Assembly (NCBI GenBank): GCA_026400435.1
Contig: JAPLOZ010000089.1
Coordinates: 1 to 32,076, forward strand
DNA: 32,076 nucleotides
Source: Hyphomicrobiales bacterium
GTDB lineage: Bacteria; Pseudomonadota; Alphaproteobacteria; Rhizobiales; Rhizobiaceae
Direction: 5' to 3'
The notes under the pieces were generated by a model. The model did no database searches. It had not been told where the DNA came from and was given only the letters and a program-made list of their open reading frames with translations. A program made the translations under genes and the position numbers. Shown here piece by piece: positions 1 to 7,069 of this stretch (position 1 is the first letter of the stretch; every line of letters begins with the position of its first letter).

Positions 1-398
1 ATGTTCCAGAAATACGCGGCGAATTTCGGGTCCCTGAAGTACTCTTCTAGCGGCAGGGTGGTCAGCAAAGGACCTAGCAGAAGGGCCGATATGATCACCT
101 CGACCGCGAGGGCCGGCACAATTCTAAGGACCCGCAGTCCGAAAAAAGTCGTGAGGCCTCGGCTCCGGTAAAGGCTGCCGGCCACAAGGAAACCGCTCAG
201 CGAGAAGAAGGCCGGCAAGATGGCAGACACAAATGGTTTGGCCGGGTTCGACAGCGGCTCATGGGCGTCAATGCCATAGCTTACGGCAAAGCTATGGAAT
301 ACAAGGACAGAAATGCTTAAAGTAATACGCATGTAATCGAAGCCGGTCGGCCGATTGTTTGCAACGTCCAGCCGGTCTGCGAATGATGCTTGAAACAC
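1..398 (-). CDS. Acyltransferase 3 family membrane protein (partial, C-terminus outside window)
   Basis: The reverse strand encodes about 132 residues of an integral membrane protein that continues past the window start. The N-terminus contains NNRPTGFDYMRITLSISVLV followed by FHS, the hallmark opening of acyltransferase-3 (OafA/YrhL-like) proteins: an FD-x-x-R box and a conserved histidine in the first membrane helix. A second hydrophobic stretch (AILPAFFSLSGFLVAGSLY) and a third (VPALAVEVIISALLLGPL) follow. Family members move acyl groups onto cell-surface sugars or lipids. The best start is GTG at 398-396, preceded by a G-rich Shine-Dalgarno (GGGGG) 9 nt upstream; the nearby ATG is out of frame. 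It is divergent from the gene at 558. The family call is firm, the acceptor unknown. Confidence 0.85.
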   Translation of the reverse strand, partial: MFQASFADRLDVANNRPTGFDYMRITLSISVLVFHSFAVSYGIDAHEPLSNPAKPFVSAILPAFFSLSGFLVAGSLYRSRGLTTFFGLRVLRIVPALAVEVIISALLLGPLLTTLPLEEYFRDPKFAAYFWN

Positions 399-557
399 GA
401 CATGTATCCCCCTGCGGAGACAAGCACTAATTCTGATGTGCCGCAAGCAAGGCGCGGATGACCTCTCGAACCTCGCGCGTTGCGGCAAGCTGCTGCTGCG
501 CCGGAACATTTTCGCGATCCGTTCGTTGCTGCACCTATCAAGGTCGGAGACCCATCC

Positions 558-851
558 ATGGCAGACACAGCATTGACTTCCGAAGCTTCGAGCGCCGGCG
601 CTGACAGGCTGGAAGAGGAGGTGGCGCGTTTGAAGCGCGAGATGGCCAACCTCAAGCAGGCGTTGGCGGAACGCGCCGATGACATTGTGCAGGGCGCGGC
701 AAGCGCCGCGCATGCCGTCGTCCAGCCGGTGCGCAACAATCCCGGAACCTTCGGCCTGATCGCCGGCGGCCTGCTCGGACTGCTTGTCGGCCTGGCAATC
801 GGCGAAGCGGACCAACGCCGCAGCCGGCACTGGTACGACCGATATCTCTAG
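558..851 (+). CDS. DUF883/ElaB-like small membrane-anchored protein
   Basis: A 97-residue protein starting at ATG 558, with GGAGA 7 nt upstream. Residues about 17-45 are a charged, heptad-like helix (LEEEVARLKREMANLKQALA), followed by an Ala-rich amphipathic segment and then NNPGTFGLIAGGLLGLLVG, a glycine-zipper-like membrane helix near the C-terminus, ending in a basic tail (QRRSRHWYDRYL). This arrangement is typical of the DUF883 (ElaB/YqjD) group of C-terminally anchored inner-membrane proteins, some of which bind ribosomes in stationary phase. An upstream in-frame TTG at 480 would add a Pro/Ala-rich leader without matching family architecture, so the ATG is preferred. The function in this organism is unknown. 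Confidence 0.72.
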   Translation: MADTALTSEASSAGADRLEEEVARLKREMANLKQALAERADDIVQGAASAAHAVVQPVRNNPGTFGLIAGGLLGLLVGLAIGEADQRRSRHWYDRYL

Positions 852-1211
852 CCAAACGTACCGCGGCATGCCCCGATAGGGGCAGCGGGGGGCTATGAAA
901 GGCAACCGGATCGGTATGCCTGCGCACGGGATTCTTGGGAAGGCCGGCGCCAAAGCGTTGCCTGAGCGGCGCCGGCCAGACGAACCGCTCGGGTCCGCCG
1001 CACCGCGACACAGCACGCGCCGTGCGACATTGCCTATTACGTCATCGCGCAATGCCTCAGCACAACCTGGTCGCATCGCTGGGCGAATTTCCGAGAGCCG
1101 GCCTTTTCGGTTGACCTTCCATCTGCTGGAAGCCCTAGGGCTGCGGCTGGCTTCGGGCCGGTTGATTCCGAATGCCCCGAGGTGGAAGAAATAACCAAGG
1201 GAATCAGTGCG
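852..1211. other. Gene-free interval
   Basis: About 360 bases between the DUF883-like gene and the DUF305 gene. Open frames here have compositions rich in Arg/Pro/Ser without domains or plausible ribosome-binding sites. No convincing promoter, terminator or repeat was seen. Confidence 0.5.
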
Positions 1212-1583
1212 ATGGCTAGAACTCTCCTGATCTTAAGTGTGGTCACGACGATCGCGCTTGCCGCGATTGGGGTCGCTCATTCGGATCAACTTTCACCCGG
1301 ATCCAAGGCGCTGGAGGAAGCAAACTCGGCCATGCATCAGTCCATGACGATGGAGATGACAGGCAATGTCGATGCCGATTTCATGCGCTCCATGATCCCG
1401 CACCACCAGGGCGCGATCGATATGGCCAGGATCGTCATGGAGTACGGCAAAGACCCTGAGGTCAGGACGCTCGCCGAGGCCATTGTCTCCGCGCAGGAGA
1501 CGGAGATCGCCTTCATGAAGGCATGGCTGGAGAAGAACGGAGTGCCGGAAGGCGGCATGGAAATGGACCACAGCCAGCATTAG
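1212..1583 (+). CDS. Secreted DUF305 family protein (His/Met-rich, probable metal binding)
   Basis: A 123-residue protein with a signal peptide (MARTLLILSVVTTIALAAIG, cleavage probably after AHS). The mature part carries the DUF305 signature MIPHHQGAIDMARIVMEYGK near residues 60-80, a preceding Met-rich segment (MHQSMTMEMTGNVDADFM), and a His/Met C-terminus (GGMEMDHSQH). DUF305 proteins are ferritin-like helical periplasmic proteins often found beside copper or other metal-resistance genes, and the Met/His clusters fit metal binding. The start is ATG 1212 with AAGGGA upstream; a GTG at 1182 would bury the signal peptide. It converges on the broken chromate transporter gene, so this may be the remains of a metal-stress locus. 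Confidence 0.88.
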   Translation: MARTLLILSVVTTIALAAIGVAHSDQLSPGSKALEEANSAMHQSMTMEMTGNVDADFMRSMIPHHQGAIDMARIVMEYGKDPEVRTLAEAIVSAQETEIAFMKAWLEKNGVPEGGMEMDHSQH

Positions 1584-1605
1584 CGGCGACCGGGGCCCGT
1601 TTGCG

Positions 1606-2653
1606 CTAGAGTATCAGGAAACCCGCCAGGCCGGCCGTCAGCACGACTGACCAGGCAGGGAACTTCCACGCTGCCAGTGCGACGAAACTTGCGGCGGCGA
1701 TCGCCATTGCTCGCGCCGAGGTGACGCCGGCGGTCAACACCGGGTCGTAGAGCGCTGCACCAAGCAGTCCCACCACCGCCGCATTCACGCCCAGGAGCGC
1801 CTGCCTGGCGACCGGCGAGGCGCGTATGCTTTCCCAAAACGGCAGCGCGCCCACCACCAGCAAAGCCGACGGGAGGTAAATCGACAGCAGTGCGATGATC
1901 GCCCCCGTCAGGCCGGTCGGCGCGGTTTCATAGACCGCGCCGAGGTAGGCGGCAAACGAGAAGAGGGGACCCGGCACCGCCTGCGCGGCTCCATAGCCTG
2001 CAAGAAACGCCTGCTCGCCGACATGGCCCGCGCCGACAACTTCGGCCTCCAGCAAGGGCAGGACGACATGGCCGCCGCCAAACACCAGCGAGCCTGCCCG
2101 GTAGAAGCCGTCAATCATCGCGAGCGCCGCGTTTCCGGTCAATGCGGCAACGAACGGCAAGACCAGGAGCAACACGGCGAAAATCGCCAGCAGTACGGCG
2201 CCCATCGCGCGGCTGACGGGCACGGCGAAAGGTTCGTGGCGCGCGACCTGCGGCAGGCCGGGCCTGAACCATGCGATCCCGATCAGGCCGCCGGCCAGAA
2301 TGGCCAGCACCTGGCCGACCGCGGAAGGCAGCAGCATGACGAAAATCATCGCGCCGACCGCGATGGTTGCCCGTTCGCGGTCGGGCGCCAGGCTGGAGGC
2401 CATTCCGAGCACGGCCTGCGCGACGACAGCCACCGCCGCGGCCTTGAGGCCGCCGATCCATCCGAAGCCCGACTGTGGCCCGAGCAGCGACGCCCCCCAC
2501 GCAAAGGCCGCGAGCAGGCTCGCGAAAGAAGCCGAGATGGGCGACCGGACCGCCGAACGATGTCAGGCCGAGCATCAGGAAGGCGCGAAACACTTCGCCG
2601 GCCGAGCCACGGCTCGTTCCGTCGGAAGCGAGTTCGGCTTCCTCGATGTTCAC
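1606..2653 (-). pseudogene. chrA: Chromate transporter ChrA, disrupted by internal deletion and frameshift
   Basis: The 5' part (GTG start at 2653, GGAGG 7 nt upstream) encodes the conserved ChrA opening, FLMLGLTSFGGPVAHLGFFRE, at residues about 24-44. At about 2515-2521 the reading frame changes and the text jumps to LLAAFAWGASLLGPQSGFGW, then GLKAAAVAVVAQAVLGMASS and the rest of ChrA, including the second-half motif VFGGGHVVLPLLE, to a normal C-terminus. From memory of the family, about 55 residues between these parts are absent, including the FLPGP-type motif and the helix after it. The loss is far too long to be a base-calling slip. The junction coincides with the small palindrome CGCGAG-CAGG-CTCGCG (2509-2524). 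The C-terminal frame alone could give a protein of up to about 275 residues, but lacks the first membrane helices. ChrA exports chromate; this copy is probably dead. Confidence 0.85.
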
Positions 2654-2858
2654 GCTTCCGCCTCCGCCTTCCCAGGCATCGTTGCTACAGGGCCATCATG
2701 ACGATCTGGTTGCAAGAGTTTCGCGCGCCGACACCTGCCATCAGAGCCCTGCCGGCGCAGATTTCCAGAAATGTCACAAGATTGCCGCCAGGCGATCATT
2801 GGCCGGCCACCTTTCGCTTCCTATCTATGATCGGGCGAGGCGTTTCGAGGAGGCGAAG

Positions 2859-3056
2859 ATGACCAAGGGAACGATCACCGTACTGGACGACCTTCTGAGC
2901 GACCCTCTCGTGCAGCTCGTCATGGCGCGAGACAGCGTTCGTCCCGAGGAGTTGCGCCATATGCTGGAGCGCGATCGGGTGCGCGCCGCGGATCCGCGCA
3001 TGGTGCCGCCAGCCCACGTCATTTCGGCTTGTGCGGCCCGTAGTCTTTGCTGCTGA
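2859..3056 (+). CDS. Small conserved-looking hypothetical protein
   Basis: A 65-residue protein at ATG 2859, with a strong GAGGAGG 5 nt upstream. The sequence is acidic/basic helical (ITVLDDLLSDPLVQLVMARD, then RPEELRHMLERDRVRAADP) and ends in a short Cys-containing tail. There is no signal peptide, membrane helix or recognised domain. The sequence feels familiar as a short rhizobial protein of unknown role, but I cannot name a family. It is transcribed away from the chrA remnant and is followed by a GC-rich hairpin. Confidence 0.6.
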   Translation: MTKGTITVLDDLLSDPLVQLVMARDSVRPEELRHMLERDRVRAADPRMVPPAHVISACAARSLCC

Positions 3057-3085
3057 CCGCGCCGGCCTGAGCCGATCCTCCGAAA

Positions 3086-3119
3086 GCCCGGGCGGTACCC
3101 TTGTGCGGGGAACCCGGGC
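3086..3119 (+). terminator. GC-rich inverted repeat, possible terminator
   Basis: GCCCGGG (3086-3092) and CCCGGGC (3113-3119) can form a 7-bp stem, with partly paired bases between. It lies 30 bases after the stop of the small gene at 2859. There is no clear U-tract after it (GTTAAG follows), so it may be a weak terminator or only a hairpin. Confidence 0.4.
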
Positions 3120-3226
3120 GTTAAGAATTTGATTCAAACTTTGTTGTTATATTCCCGTTACTGACCCTGTTTGGGTCTGCGCCTGCCGACCTGCCTTCGG
3201 TCTGTAGTATCGCGTAACGGGGCATC

Positions 3227-4279
3227 ATGCGTTCGGTTGTTCTCCTTGCCTGTCTGGGAATTTCTGCGGTTTCCATGGCCGCGTGCTCGTCGACTTCCGG
3301 CATCGACAGCCTGGGTCTTGATGCGCTGAAACCCTCCAAGGAAATCACCAGCGGCATACCCCGGCCCGAGACGCCGGTAGCGGCTGCGCTCGCGCCGGGG
3401 CAGATCGTGACGATCAACGACGAGGTCGCAGCACTTCAGGACATCGGAGCGCCGTCCGTCACGCCAAGCGCGCTAGTCGGCATGAAGGAAGCCAGCGCCG
3501 TCAACGCCACGGAACTGGTTGCGCTCGCCAGACCCGGCCGGCCGGCTGCGGTCGGGCCAGCAATCGCCGGACCGGTGCAGAGGCACCGTTTCCGCGACGC
3601 CAAGCCGATGAATTTCGGCAAGGTGTCGCCCAAGGATTACGCCGTGCACGGCGTGGACGTTTCACGCTGGCAGGGCGAGATCGATTGGCAGAAGCTCAAA
3701 GGCCAGGGCGCCAACTTCGTTTACATCAAGGCGACCGACGGCGGCGACCATCTTGACCCGATGTTCAGGCAGAACTGGCGGGAAGCCGACAAGGCAGGGC
3801 TCAAGCGCGGCGCCTACCACTTTTTCTACTGGTGCCGGGTGGCCAGCGAGCAGGCCGACTGGTTCATCCGCAACGTGCCCAGGGTGGAGGGGGCACTGCC
3901 GCCGGTCATCGACGTCGAGTACAACGGCCAGTCGAGCTGCAAGCGGCGCCTGTCGCGCGCCAGAACGCTCGAGAAGATGCAGGTCTTCATGGACAGGCTC
4001 GAAGCGCACTACGGCCAACGGCCGATCATCTACACCTCGCCTGATTTTTACGAGGACAACCTGAAGGGTCAGTTCAAGAATTATCCGTTCTGGCTCCGCT
4101 CGGTCGCCGCGCACCCGACAAAGCGCTACCCGGGACGCGAATTCCTGTTCTGGCAATATTCGGGCTCCGGCCTATCGCATGGCGTGAGCGGGAAGATCGA
4201 CCTAAACGTGTTCAACGGCAGCGAAAGGCAATGGTGGCAATGGGTGACCGGCGTCACCGCAATGGCCGAAGCCGACTAA
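3227..4279 (+). CDS. Glycoside hydrolase family 25 (lysozyme-like) lipoprotein
   Basis: A 350-residue protein. Residues 1-20 form a lipoprotein signal peptide with lipobox MAAC (Cys20), so the enzyme should be lipid-anchored facing the periplasm. Residues about 30-135 are a low-complexity linker. The GH25 domain runs from about 140 to 340: VHGVDVSRWQGEIDW (Asp144), NFVYIKATDGGDH, GAYHFFYW, then PPVIDVEYN with the catalytic pair Asp229/Glu231, IIYTSPDFY and FWQYSGSG. GH25 enzymes are N-acetylmuramidases that cut peptidoglycan between MurNAc and GlcNAc. The start is ATG 3227 with ACGGGG upstream. It stands alone, so a role in wall remodelling is more likely than phage lysis: there is no holin or other phage gene nearby. 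Confidence 0.93.
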   Translation: MRSVVLLACLGISAVSMAACSSTSGIDSLGLDALKPSKEITSGIPRPETPVAAALAPGQIVTINDEVAALQDIGAPSVTPSALVGMKEASAVNATELVALARPGRPAAVGPAIAGPVQRHRFRDAKPMNFGKVSPKDYAVHGVDVSRWQGEIDWQKLKGQGANFVYIKATDGGDHLDPMFRQNWREADKAGLKRGAYHFFYWCRVASEQADWFIRNVPRVEGALPPVIDVEYNGQSSCKRRLSRARTLEKMQVFMDRLEAHYGQRPIIYTSPDFYEDNLKGQFKNYPFWLRSVAAHPTKRYPGREFLFWQYSGSGLSHGVSGKIDLNVFNGSERQWWQWVTGVTAMAEAD

Positions 4280-4478
4280 GCAACAGTCACCCCAATTGTT
4301 CAAAGCTTGCAGGCATGTCGGAAAGATTGGCCGGACTGGTCGTGACGGCGATGCAATCGCCTGGCATTGAAGTCCGCCGGTCGAGGCGTTGGCTGCAAGA
4401 AATCCGAAACCACGTCGATTAAGCGGGAAACAATTTCCGTCTGGTACGTTTCTGTTGCGTCAGACTTGGGGAAACTCG

Positions 4479-4649
4479 ATGCGCAATACGCTGACTGTCA
4501 CCGCTTTGCTGGTTTTCGTCGTAAGTACGGGGCTGCTTGAGATCGTCAAGCACGATGACAGGCCGATCACCGCGTTGCCGCCGGCAATGAGCGAATTCGC
4601 ACCGGCCAATGTCGACACGGACCTCGTGACGTCGGCAACCGTGCGTTAG
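4479..4649 (+). CDS. Small exported or single-span membrane protein, unknown
   Basis: A 56-residue protein at ATG 4479, with TGGGGA 6 nt upstream. Residues about 4-22 (TLTVTALLVFVVSTGLLEIV) are hydrophobic, either a signal anchor or an uncleaved signal, followed by a polar tail (KHDDRPITALPPAMSEFAP). No domain is recognised. The coding call rests on the ribosome-binding site and the signal-like N-terminus only. Confidence 0.5.
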   Translation: MRNTLTVTALLVFVVSTGLLEIVKHDDRPITALPPAMSEFAPANVDTDLVTSATVR

Positions 4650-4855
4650 CCGATCGCCGGATCCAATTGCCGCGTCAAACTAAGTCCGCCTGAGCCAACG
4701 CGCACACGGCAATCCAGTTTGCAGCCAATGACTGCCTGCGCATTTCTGCTTTGCAGTTGATTGACATCGCACCGAAACTCTCCGACATCCGGCCCGCCCG
4801 GGTCGCCAGAACTGCGGGCTGCGTTTGACCCTTTCCGGGTCTCGTGGAGAGAGCC

Positions 4856-6505
4856 ATGCTGACGGTAGAAGAAGTCGCCGCGATCCCTCTGTTTGCGGCG
4901 TTGCCAACTGCCGAACTCGAAAGGCTGGCGCGAACCTCTGCGGATCTGCAACTCGCTGCCGGTGAGTTTGCGGTACATGAAGGCGGCGAAGGTGCCCTGT
5001 TCGTTGTCCTTTCCGGCAAGATCGAGGTGGTCAAGAACTTCGACGGCGTTGCGCGCTCACTGGGCTGGCGCATTCCGGGCGCCATCTTTGGCGAGGTGCC
5101 CATAAGCCTCGGCTCGCCGTTCCCCGGCGGATACCGCGCGGTCGAGCCTTCGCGCGTCATGCGGATCGAGATCCAGCAGTACTACGCCGTCGCGTCGGTC
5201 GCCAAAGAGGTCGCCCAGAAGGTCAATGCGCTGGCGCGCGAGCGGCTGGGCGGACTGCAGGCCATCGCAACCGAGCCGCACAAGTCGCGCGTGACGCTGG
5301 TCGGACATCGCTGGAACACCGCCTGCGCCGATCTGCGCCGCTTTCTGTCACGCAACCAGATTTCGTTCGACTGGGTGGCGGCCGACACGCCGGAGGCAGC
5401 CGCGATCGTCGAGGCCTCGCGTCTGGCTCCGGATGGCGCGCTGGCGCGCATGGCCGACGGCGCCATCATCGAGAACCCCGAAGTACGCGATCTGGCCAAC
5501 CGCCTCGGACTGCAGACGTCTCCGCGCGCCGACCAGTACGACGTGGCGATTGTCGGCGGAGGGCCTGCCGGCCTTGCCGCGGCGGTCTATGGAGCGTCCG
5601 AAGGGCTTCGCACAATCGTCGTCGAAAGGGAGGCGCCGGGCGGGCAGGCCGGAACCTCTTCGCGGATCGAAAACTACCTTGGCTTTCCGAGCGGCATTTC
5701 GGGCGACGAACTTTCAAGCCGCGCGCTGCAGCAGGCGCGCCGGCTCGGCGCCGAAATCCTTGTTACCCGGTCTGCCGTCGGCGTCGATCCCGACCTGCAC
5801 CTGGTTTCGCTCGACGGGGGCGCCATCATCAACGCCCGCAGCCTCATTCTGGCGACCGGCGTGACCTGGCGGCGTCTTGCCATCGAAGGCATGGACCGGC
5901 TGATCGGCAAGGGCATCTTCTACGGCGCGTCCCGCAGCGAGGCCAACTCCATCCATGGACAGGATGTGCATCTGGTCGGCGCTGGCAACTCGGCCGGGCA
6001 GGCGGCGCTGCATTTCGCGGGCCACGCGCGGCGGGTTACCCTCGTCGTGCGCGGCGAACGGCTGGCCGACAGCATGTCGCACTATCTGATCGAACAACTG
6101 CGCGCGAAGTCGAACATCGCAGTGCAACTGCAATCGGAGATACATGCCGTGCATGGCGACGCCAGCCTGGCGGCGGTCGAAATCCGCGACAGGGCGGGCG
6201 GCACTGTAACCAGGCATGATTGCGGCGGGCTGTTCATTTTCATCGGCGCCGACGCCGAGACCGAATGGCTGCCGAAGCAGATCGTCTGCAACGAGCGCGG
6301 CTACGTGCTGACCGGCGACGACGTGCGCAAGGCCGGTCGCTGGTCGCAGGGACGCGATCCCTACCTTCTGGAGACCAGCGCGCCCGGCGTCTTTGCGTGC
6401 GGAGACGTCCGGCTGAGCCCCGTCAAACGGGTCGCCTCGGCGGTTGGCGAAGGCAGCATGGCGATTGCGTTCGTCCACCAGTACTTGGCGCGAGAAAAGG
6501 TCTAG
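4856..6505 (+). CDS. Cyclic-nucleotide-binding-domain/thioredoxin-reductase-like FAD oxidoreductase
   Basis: A 549-residue three-part flavoprotein. Residues about 5-125 are a cNMP-binding (CAP_ED) beta-barrel (LFVVLSGKIEVVKN, GAIFGEVPI). Residues about 140-215 look like a thioredoxin/glutaredoxin-type fold (VTLVGHRWNTACADLRRFL). Residues about 225-545 are a thioredoxin-reductase-like module: FAD-binding VGGGPAGLAAAVYGAS (about 231), EAPGGQAGTSSRIENYLGFP, NAD(P)-binding VGAGNSAGQAALHFA (about 373), and a C-terminal FACGDVRLSPVKRVASAVGE. Where canonical thioredoxin reductases have the redox CxxC, this protein has YGASRSEA, so it cannot reduce thioredoxin by the usual dithiol route. The start is ATG 4856 with GGAGAG 5 nt upstream. 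It probably transfers electrons under cyclic-nucleotide or related control; the partner is unknown. Confidence 0.88.
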   Translation: MLTVEEVAAIPLFAALPTAELERLARTSADLQLAAGEFAVHEGGEGALFVVLSGKIEVVKNFDGVARSLGWRIPGAIFGEVPISLGSPFPGGYRAVEPSRVMRIEIQQYYAVASVAKEVAQKVNALARERLGGLQAIATEPHKSRVTLVGHRWNTACADLRRFLSRNQISFDWVAADTPEAAAIVEASRLAPDGALARMADGAIIENPEVRDLANRLGLQTSPRADQYDVAIVGGGPAGLAAAVYGASEGLRTIVVEREAPGGQAGTSSRIENYLGFPSGISGDELSSRALQQARRLGAEILVTRSAVGVDPDLHLVSLDGGAIINARSLILATGVTWRRLAIEGMDRLIGKGIFYGASRSEANSIHGQDVHLVGAGNSAGQAALHFAGHARRVTLVVRGERLADSMSHYLIEQLRAKSNIAVQLQSEIHAVHGDASLAAVEIRDRAGGTVTRHDCGGLFIFIGADAETEWLPKQIVCNERGYVLTGDDVRKAGRWSQGRDPYLLETSAPGVFACGDVRLSPVKRVASAVGEGSMAIAFVHQYLAREKV

Positions 6506-6559
6506 TCTGGTGGCCAAGTGGAGGCCGGTTCCCTGAAGCAAGCAGCCGCCGAACGCTGA

Positions 6560-6859
6560 TCAAGAGTTCCCACCGGTCTTTCCAAGCCGCTTGCGTACCG
6601 CGTTTGCTGCGACAACGAAACCAACGACGACGCTGTTCACGATCAGCCCGCCGACGACCGCAGCAAAGCGATCAACGCCACTGTCGTGTTGCTGCATCGT
6701 CAGTGGGATGAGCACGGCGACGAACACAATTCCAAGCACAAGCGGGATCGCCGGGCGCAGGTTGCCCGCTGTGCTGCTTGCCGTCAGGACGAGCACAAGC
6801 AGAAGCCCTATGCGAAAGGGGTCCAGGGATTGCGAGACCAACAACTCGATCGAAGGCAT
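6560..6859 (-). CDS. Small integral membrane protein, unknown
   Basis: A 99-residue protein with about three hydrophobic helices (GLLLVLVLTASSTAG, AIPLVLGIVFVAVLIPLTM, AAVVGGLIVNSVVVGFVVAA) and a basic tail (RKRLGKTGGNS), giving a typical small inner-membrane topology. The start was set at ATG 6859 (MPSIELL); a longer frame to 6922 adds only an Arg-rich leader. The ribosome-binding site is weak. No family is recognised. It converges on the flavoprotein gene. Confidence 0.62.
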   Translation of the reverse strand: MPSIELLVSQSLDPFRIGLLLVLVLTASSTAGNLRPAIPLVLGIVFVAVLIPLTMQQHDSGVDRFAAVVGGLIVNSVVVGFVVAANAVRKRLGKTGGNS

Positions 6860-7069
6860 CGCCACTTCATGCAGCAATGCTTTTGACTGAGCAAGGCACC
6901 GTCGACGCCGCAGCGGCACCAACGCCTTAGACTAAAGTCATAATCCCAAAGCTCAATGTATCCGCGTGGCGGCTTCTGGCATGAATGAGGCGGACAGTCG
7001 CTCGGCCTGAATCTGCCGAGGGGGCAGAGTGCGACTGTTGTTCAACGGCTTCCGGGGAGGAATATCGCA

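Noticed and set aside
895-1194. 99-residue open frame before the DUF305 gene
   Set aside because: Basic, low-complexity sequence with no ribosome-binding site or recognisable family.
3129-3153. Promoter before the GH25 gene (TTGATT/TATATT)
   Set aside because: The spacing between the two boxes is only 13 bases, too short for a standard sigma-70 promoter.
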